Source: DATATV01 sp035551355 (lineage in GTDB: Bacteria; Actinomycetota; Actinomycetes; Mycobacteriales; Pseudonocardiaceae). From it: a stretch of 64,000 nucleotides of DNA. Positions 60,583 to 64,000 of this stretch are shown here, piece by piece. The DNA lies in the NCBI GenBank assembly GCA_035551355.1, contig DASZNF010000053.1, positions 17,921-81,920 on the forward strand. The letters run 5' to 3'. The stretch's first letter is position 1. Each line of letters begins with the position of its first letter. The notes below the pieces were generated by a model. That model was given only the letters and a program-made list of their open reading frames with translations. It had not been told where the DNA came from and did no database searches. A program made the position numbers and the translations under genes.

Positions 60583-62637
60583 TCAGATGTCGATCGCTTC
60601 GGCGTCCACCCGGCCGGAGGACTCCACCAGCCAGTTGCGCCGCGGCTCGACCTTCTCGCCCATCAACAACTCCAGCGCCTCCTCGGCGGCGTCCACGTCG
60701 TCCATGGTGATCCGCCGGACCGAGCGGCTGGCCGGATTCATCGTGGTCTCCCACAACTCGTCCGCGTCCATCTCGCCAAGGCCCTTGAACCGGGGCACCG
60801 GGGTGACCACCTGTTTGCCCGCCTTCTCGAACTCGGCGACGGTGGCCTCCATCTCGCGCTGGGTGAAGGTGAACCGGGTCTCCGCGTTGCGGCCCTTGGT
60901 GACCACCTTGTGCAACGGCGGCATCGCCGCGTACAGCCGGCCGTCCTCGATCACCGGCCGCATGTACTTGGCGAACAACGTGATCAGCAGGGTCCGGATG
61001 TGCGAACCGTCGACGTCCGCGTCGGCCATCAGGATCACCCGGCCGTACCGCATCTGCCCGAGTTCGAAGGTGCGCCCGGTGCCCGCGCCGAGCACCTGCA
61101 CGATGGACGCGATCTCCGCATTGCGCAAAGTGTCGGCCAGGCTGGCCTTCTGCACATTCAGAATCTTGCCACGCAAGGGCAGCAGCGCCTGGTATTCGGA
61201 CACTCGCGCCATTCGCGCCGAGCCGAGGGCGCTGTCGCCTTCCACGAGAAAAAGTTCGCTCCGCGAAACACCGGTGGCCCGGCAATCCACCAATTTCGCC
61301 GGCATGGCCGCGCCTTCCAGCGCGGTTTTCCGCCGGGCCGCGTCCTTCTGCTGTTTCTGGGTCAGCCGCACGCGGGACGCGTCGACCACCTTCTGCAGCA
61401 CGACCTTGGCCTCGGCCTTGGTCTTGCGCTCCTCGGTCCAGGCCCTGACCTGCCGCTCCACGATGCCCTGCAGCACCTTGGTGATGCCCGCGGTGGACAG
61501 CTCGTCCTTGGTCTGCGAGGTGAACTGCGGTTCGGGCAGCCGCACATGGATGACCGCGGTCATGCCCTCCAGCACATCGTCCAGGGTCGGCGGGTCCTCC
61601 TTGGGCTTGAGCAACCCGCGCGTCCGGGAAATGGCTTCCTGCACCGATTTCACCATCGCCCGGTCGAAACCCTTGCGATGCGTGCCGCCGTGCACGTTGC
61701 GGATGGTGTTGGTGAAGCACTCGACGGTGCGCTCGTAGCCGGTTCCCCAGCGCAGTGCCACTTCCACCTCGGCATGCCGCTCCACTTTGGACCGCATCAC
61801 GCCGTTCTCGTCGGCGGCGTTCTCGTGGTAGACGCCGGTACCGGTGATCATCAGGATGCCGGACACCGGCTTCTCGCCGTCCGGGGTGAGGAATTCCACC
61901 ATGTCGGCCAGGCCGTTGGGGTAGTGGAACTCCTCCTCCTCGATCGCGCCGTCGGAGGCGTTGCGCAGCACGTAGGTGACGCCGGGCACCAGGAACGCGG
62001 TGTGGCGCAGCTTGGCCCGCACCTGGTCGATGTTCAGCGCCGAACCGGTGTCGAAGTACCGCGAATCGTGCCAGTACCGGATCGACGTGCCGCTGGACTC
62101 GCCGCGCTTCATCTTCCCGGTGAGCCGCAGCCCGGACGCCTGGGTGAACGTGGCCTTCGGCCCCGGCCCGTCGAACACCCCCGGCACGCCGTGCGCGAAG
62201 GACATCTGGTGGACCTGCTTGTCCTGCTTCACCGTCACGTCGAACCGCTTGGACAGCGCGTTGACCGCGGACGCGCCGACGCCGTGCAGGCCGCCGGAGG
62301 TCTTGTAGCCCGACCCGCCGAACTTGCCGCCCGCGTGCAGTCTGGTCAGCACCAGTTCGACGCCGGACAACCCGGACTTGGCGTGCGTGCCGGTGGGGAT
62401 GCCGCGTCCGTCGTCGTCCACCTGCACGCTGCCGTCGGCGTGCAGGGTCACCACGACCTTGGCGGCGTGCCCGGCGATGCCCTCGTCCGTGGAGTTGTCC
62501 ACGACCTCGGTGAACAGGTGGTTGATCCCGCGGCTGTCGGTCGACCCGATGTACATGCCGGGCCGCTTGCGAACCGCTTCCAGACCCTCGAGATGGGTCA
62601 GGTTGTCCGCGCCGTAGAGGGTGTCAACTGCAGTCAC
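60583..62637 (-). CDS. parE: DNA topoisomerase IV-like subunit B (ParE)
   Basis: A 684-residue ATPase subunit. The GHKL ATPase has EVVDNSTDEGIAGHA, DDDGRGIPTG and TSGGLHGVGASAVNAL. The Toprim site has LVEGDSALGSARMA and DADVDGSHIRTL (acidic metal residues). The length is close to short GyrB/ParE, and with the ParC-like partner and a presumably separate gyrase elsewhere this is best called parE. The GTG start follows TAGGCT (62651-62646) by 8 bases. The codons for the Toprim segment (about 61100-61340) are locally less G/C-ending. Confidence 0.9.
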   Translation of the reverse strand: MTAVDTLYGADNLTHLEGLEAVRKRPGMYIGSTDSRGINHLFTEVVDNSTDEGIAGHAAKVVVTLHADGSVQVDDDGRGIPTGTHAKSGLSGVELVLTRLHAGGKFGGSGYKTSGGLHGVGASAVNALSKRFDVTVKQDKQVHQMSFAHGVPGVFDGPGPKATFTQASGLRLTGKMKRGESSGTSIRYWHDSRYFDTGSALNIDQVRAKLRHTAFLVPGVTYVLRNASDGAIEEEEFHYPNGLADMVEFLTPDGEKPVSGILMITGTGVYHENAADENGVMRSKVERHAEVEVALRWGTGYERTVECFTNTIRNVHGGTHRKGFDRAMVKSVQEAISRTRGLLKPKEDPPTLDDVLEGMTAVIHVRLPEPQFTSQTKDELSTAGITKVLQGIVERQVRAWTEERKTKAEAKVVLQKVVDASRVRLTQKQQKDAARRKTALEGAAMPAKLVDCRATGVSRSELFLVEGDSALGSARMARVSEYQALLPLRGKILNVQKASLADTLRNAEIASIVQVLGAGTGRTFELGQMRYGRVILMADADVDGSHIRTLLITLFAKYMRPVIEDGRLYAAMPPLHKVVTKGRNAETRFTFTQREMEATVAEFEKAGKQVVTPVPRFKGLGEMDADELWETTMNPASRSVRRITMDDVDAAEEALELLMGEKVEPRRNWLVESSGRVDAEAIDI

Positions 62638-62696
62638 GACACCGCAGCCTAGCCAACGACCCCGACACGCCGAAGCACATGGGCCGAACGCGAGTC

Positions 62697-62728
62697 GCCC
62701 GACCAGGGATCAGAGCCCCTGGTCGGGC
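62697..62728 (-). terminator. Hairpin terminator between the YvlD-like gene and parE
   Basis: GCCCGACCAGGG (62697-62708) and CCCTGGTCGGGC (62717-62728) pair perfectly around an 8-base loop. It follows the YvlD-like gene stop by 21 bp on its strand and separates it from the parE promoter. Confidence 0.75.
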
Positions 62729-62749
62729 CCAACCCGGTGGGTTGGCCGG

Positions 62750-63145
62750 TCACTGTCGCCGGGCGTGGTCGGAGATGTGCTTGACGTGCAGCGGGATGGT
62801 CAGCACGAAGCTGACGACGGCGATCACGATGGCGCCCCAGAACCCCGGCCAGAAGCCGGTGACCTCGAACGGCAGCCGCAGCTTGCCGGCGATCCAGGAG
62901 GTCAGCAGCAACAGCAGGCCGTTGACCACCAGCCCGAACAGGCCGAGGGTGAGCAGGTAGAACACACAGCCGACGATCTTCATCACGGGTTTGAGGATCA
63001 GGTTGACGAGCCCGAAGATGAGCGCGATGCCGATCAGCGTGCCGACCCGGACCGGGGTGGAGTCGGACAGCAGGTTCACTCCGGGCAGCAGCGTGGCCAC
63101 CCACACCGCGACGGCGGTGGCGAGTACTCGATAGACGAATTCCAC
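62750..63145 (-). CDS. YvlD-like (phage holin 4_2 family) membrane protein
   Basis: A 131-residue protein with four membrane helices: LATAVAVWVATLLPGVNLL, VGTLIGIALIFGLVNLIL, IVGCVFYLLTLGLFGLVVNG and FWGAIVIAVVSFVLTIPL. The pattern fits the YvlD/Mmem_4TM family, often labelled phage holin without evidence of phage function. The GTG at 63145 follows GAGAGGG. There is no phage gene around it, so an envelope role is more likely. Confidence 0.83.
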   Translation of the reverse strand: MEFVYRVLATAVAVWVATLLPGVNLLSDSTPVRVGTLIGIALIFGLVNLILKPVMKIVGCVFYLLTLGLFGLVVNGLLLLLTSWIAGKLRLPFEVTGFWPGFWGAIVIAVVSFVLTIPLHVKHISDHARRQ

Positions 63146-63411
63146 GCGCGGCACCCTCTCACAGCCGGGTGGTGCCAGGAAACGGAACCGATCATGTCGT
63201 CGCGTTACGACGGTCGGTGGAGGGTCGGTGACCTGCGCGCGGGGTCCGATGGGGCAGCATGGCCGCACCCGGTTGGGGCCAATTGCTCGCAATCCGGCGT
63301 ATCTCGGTGGATTGACCGGCGATTTGACGCCCGCAGTACAGATCTAACGCAGTGCTGAAACCTGCCCACGGGCCCCTGGTACGACGCCCGGGTCCGCGCC
63401 ACTCTGGTGGC

Positions 63412-63816
63412 ATGTCTCCCGACACCGTTCGCATCGGCCAGACCTACCGGGTGCACATCGCCACGCACGACCGGCCGGCCCGGCACATGACCGGCGACCC
63501 GCAGCGGCGGGAGGCCGATCTGGCGTTGTTCGCGTTGTCCCTGTCCGGCGTGCTGGATTTCGATCTCACCATCACCGCGACCGATCAGCAGTTGGGCGAC
63601 GAGCCCGCGGTCACCGGCATCCGGGTTTCGGAGACCGCGCACGTCAGGATGCCACTGCCGCCGGAGGCCGCGGCCCGGCTCGGGCTGCCCGCGAACGTGG
63701 AGTACGTGGTGGAGGGCACGCTCAAGGACGCGACGTCCGGCCGGCTGGTGACCCTGCCGACCGAGCAGACGCTGACCATCCCCACGAGATGGCTGAGCGT
63801 CGAGTCGGTTCCCTAA
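63412..63816 (+). CDS. Hypothetical protein, 134 aa
   Basis: A soluble, beta-rich protein starting MSPDTVRIGQTYRVHIATHD, with a central ALFALSLSGVLDFDLTITAT and GIRVSETAHVRMPLPPEAAA segment. No signal peptide or known domain was recognised. It reads as one of the small conserved actinomycete proteins. The ATG at 63412 is used because upstream codons look non-coding; no clear ribosome-binding site precedes it. The 266-bp spacer 63146-63411 contains nothing else I can identify. Its stop codon abuts the inverted repeat at 63816. Confidence 0.65.
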   Translation: MSPDTVRIGQTYRVHIATHDRPARHMTGDPQRREADLALFALSLSGVLDFDLTITATDQQLGDEPAVTGIRVSETAHVRMPLPPEAAARLGLPANVEYVVEGTLKDATSGRLVTLPTEQTLTIPTRWLSVESVP

Positions 63817-63862
63817 GTGTCCTGCGCCAGAAATCATGGTGGTAATTCCGGCGCAGGACACT
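63816..63862. repeat. 47-bp inverted repeat resembling an IS end
   Basis: AGTGTCCTGCGCC (63816-63828) and GGCGCAGGACACT (63850-63862) are exact complements around a 21-bp spacer. The left arm and its next bases resemble GTGTGTCGCGCCGGAAAT just before the transposase stop (about 14 of 18 matches), so it may be a solo pair of IS ends or a hairpin terminator. Confidence 0.55.
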
Positions 63863-63880
63863 AGTGTGTCGCGCCGGAAA

Positions 63881-64000
63881 TTACGAATCTAAGTCTGTAT
63901 CAGTTTTGGTAGCGGGCTTGGCGATCTTGGTGAGGTAGTCGGCAAGGGAGTTCAGGATCTCGTCGGCGGTCTTGGCCCAGGTGAAGGGTTCGGGGTTCTG
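63881..64000 (-). CDS. IS630 family transposase, C-terminus (partial)
   Basis: The last 39 codons and the TAA of a transposase running in from the right edge. NPEPFTWAKTADEILNSLAD is the characteristic C-terminal sequence of IS630/Tc1-type transposases, followed by a polar tail. Codon bias is weaker than in the neighbours (A/T-ending codons such as ACT, GAT, ACA), as expected for a mobile gene. The catalytic DDE residues lie outside the window. Confidence 0.8.
   Translation of the reverse strand, partial: QNPEPFTWAKTADEILNSLADYLTKIAKPATKTDTDLDS

Noticed and set aside
60469..62652. A 727-codon frame antisense to parE and parC.
   Set aside because: The sense strand encodes clearly conserved topoisomerase; the antisense product has no motif or signal.
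62750..63145. Prophage suggested by a holin-like label.
   Set aside because: The YvlD family is a general membrane family, and no other phage gene or integration site is near.

Overview
The window is very GC-rich chromosomal DNA with strongly G/C-biased third codon positions, frequent GTG starts and 4-bp stop/start overlaps. It also carries promoters placed so close to start codons that the mRNAs are probably leaderless. With a PknB-type kinase, a PadR operon, F420-type enzymes, a LigD-type NHEJ protein, a second type IIA topoisomerase and DasR-like sites, this points to an actinomycete. I infer something near Pseudonocardiales, but no rRNA or other taxonomic marker is present, so the family is a guess. 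No tRNA, rRNA or CRISPR array was seen. Most of the window looks like ordinary, slightly accessory chromosome. The only clear mobile DNA is the end of an IS630-type transposase at the right edge.

Layout. 1-5.3 kb: a VOC/SDR pair, divergent from a GAF-domain histidine kinase and NarL-type regulator, then a three-gene operon (small conserved protein, PadR regulator, FAD monooxygenase). 5.4-14.3 kb: F420-type oxidoreductase, crotonase, Ser/Thr kinase, a probable decayed gene, secreted alpha-L-rhamnosidase, AlkB and an MFS exporter. 14.3-18 kb: RecQ and a cytochrome b/molybdopterin fusion. 18-24.6 kb: GH64 glucanase, MetE-like methyltransferase, a tyrosine-phosphatase-like/fructosamine-kinase pair and a GH18 chitinase. 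24.6-33.4 kb: homogentisate dioxygenase with its GntR regulator, amidase, UdgB, LysR, a lipoprotein and universal stress protein. 33.5-40 kb: LigD-like polymerase, GH20 hexosaminidase, STAS protein, FAD oxidoreductase with an ABC-transporter remnant, and a membrane protein/TetR pair. 40-48.4 kb: GH51 arabinofuranosidase, an unusual PPDK-like protein and gabT-gabD. 48.5-57.5 kb: DUF427 protein, LCP cell-wall ligase, GlcD-like oxidase, crotonase, phosphoesterase, aldo/keto reductase, Nudix and GlxA-type regulator. 58-64 kb: topoisomerase IV-like parC/parE, YvlD-like membrane protein, a hypothetical protein and the IS630 end.

How parts may work together. Four secreted glycoside hydrolases (GH78, GH64, GH18, GH20) each have a TGGTCT-type near-palindrome resembling the DasR site just upstream, suggesting N-acetylglucosamine-linked control of polymer degradation. 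The two-component pair, a universal stress protein and the PPDK-like gene share GC-rich boxes resembling DosR/OsdR sites, suggesting a scattered hypoxia or dormancy-type regulon. Palindromes at the PadR, hmgA and TetR loci are good candidate autoregulatory operators.

The most unexplained signal is an 11-bp near-palindrome, TCCACARTGGA, present about 12 times in genes and spacers alike, far above a rough chance expectation. All protein assignments were made by reading motifs; no database search was run.
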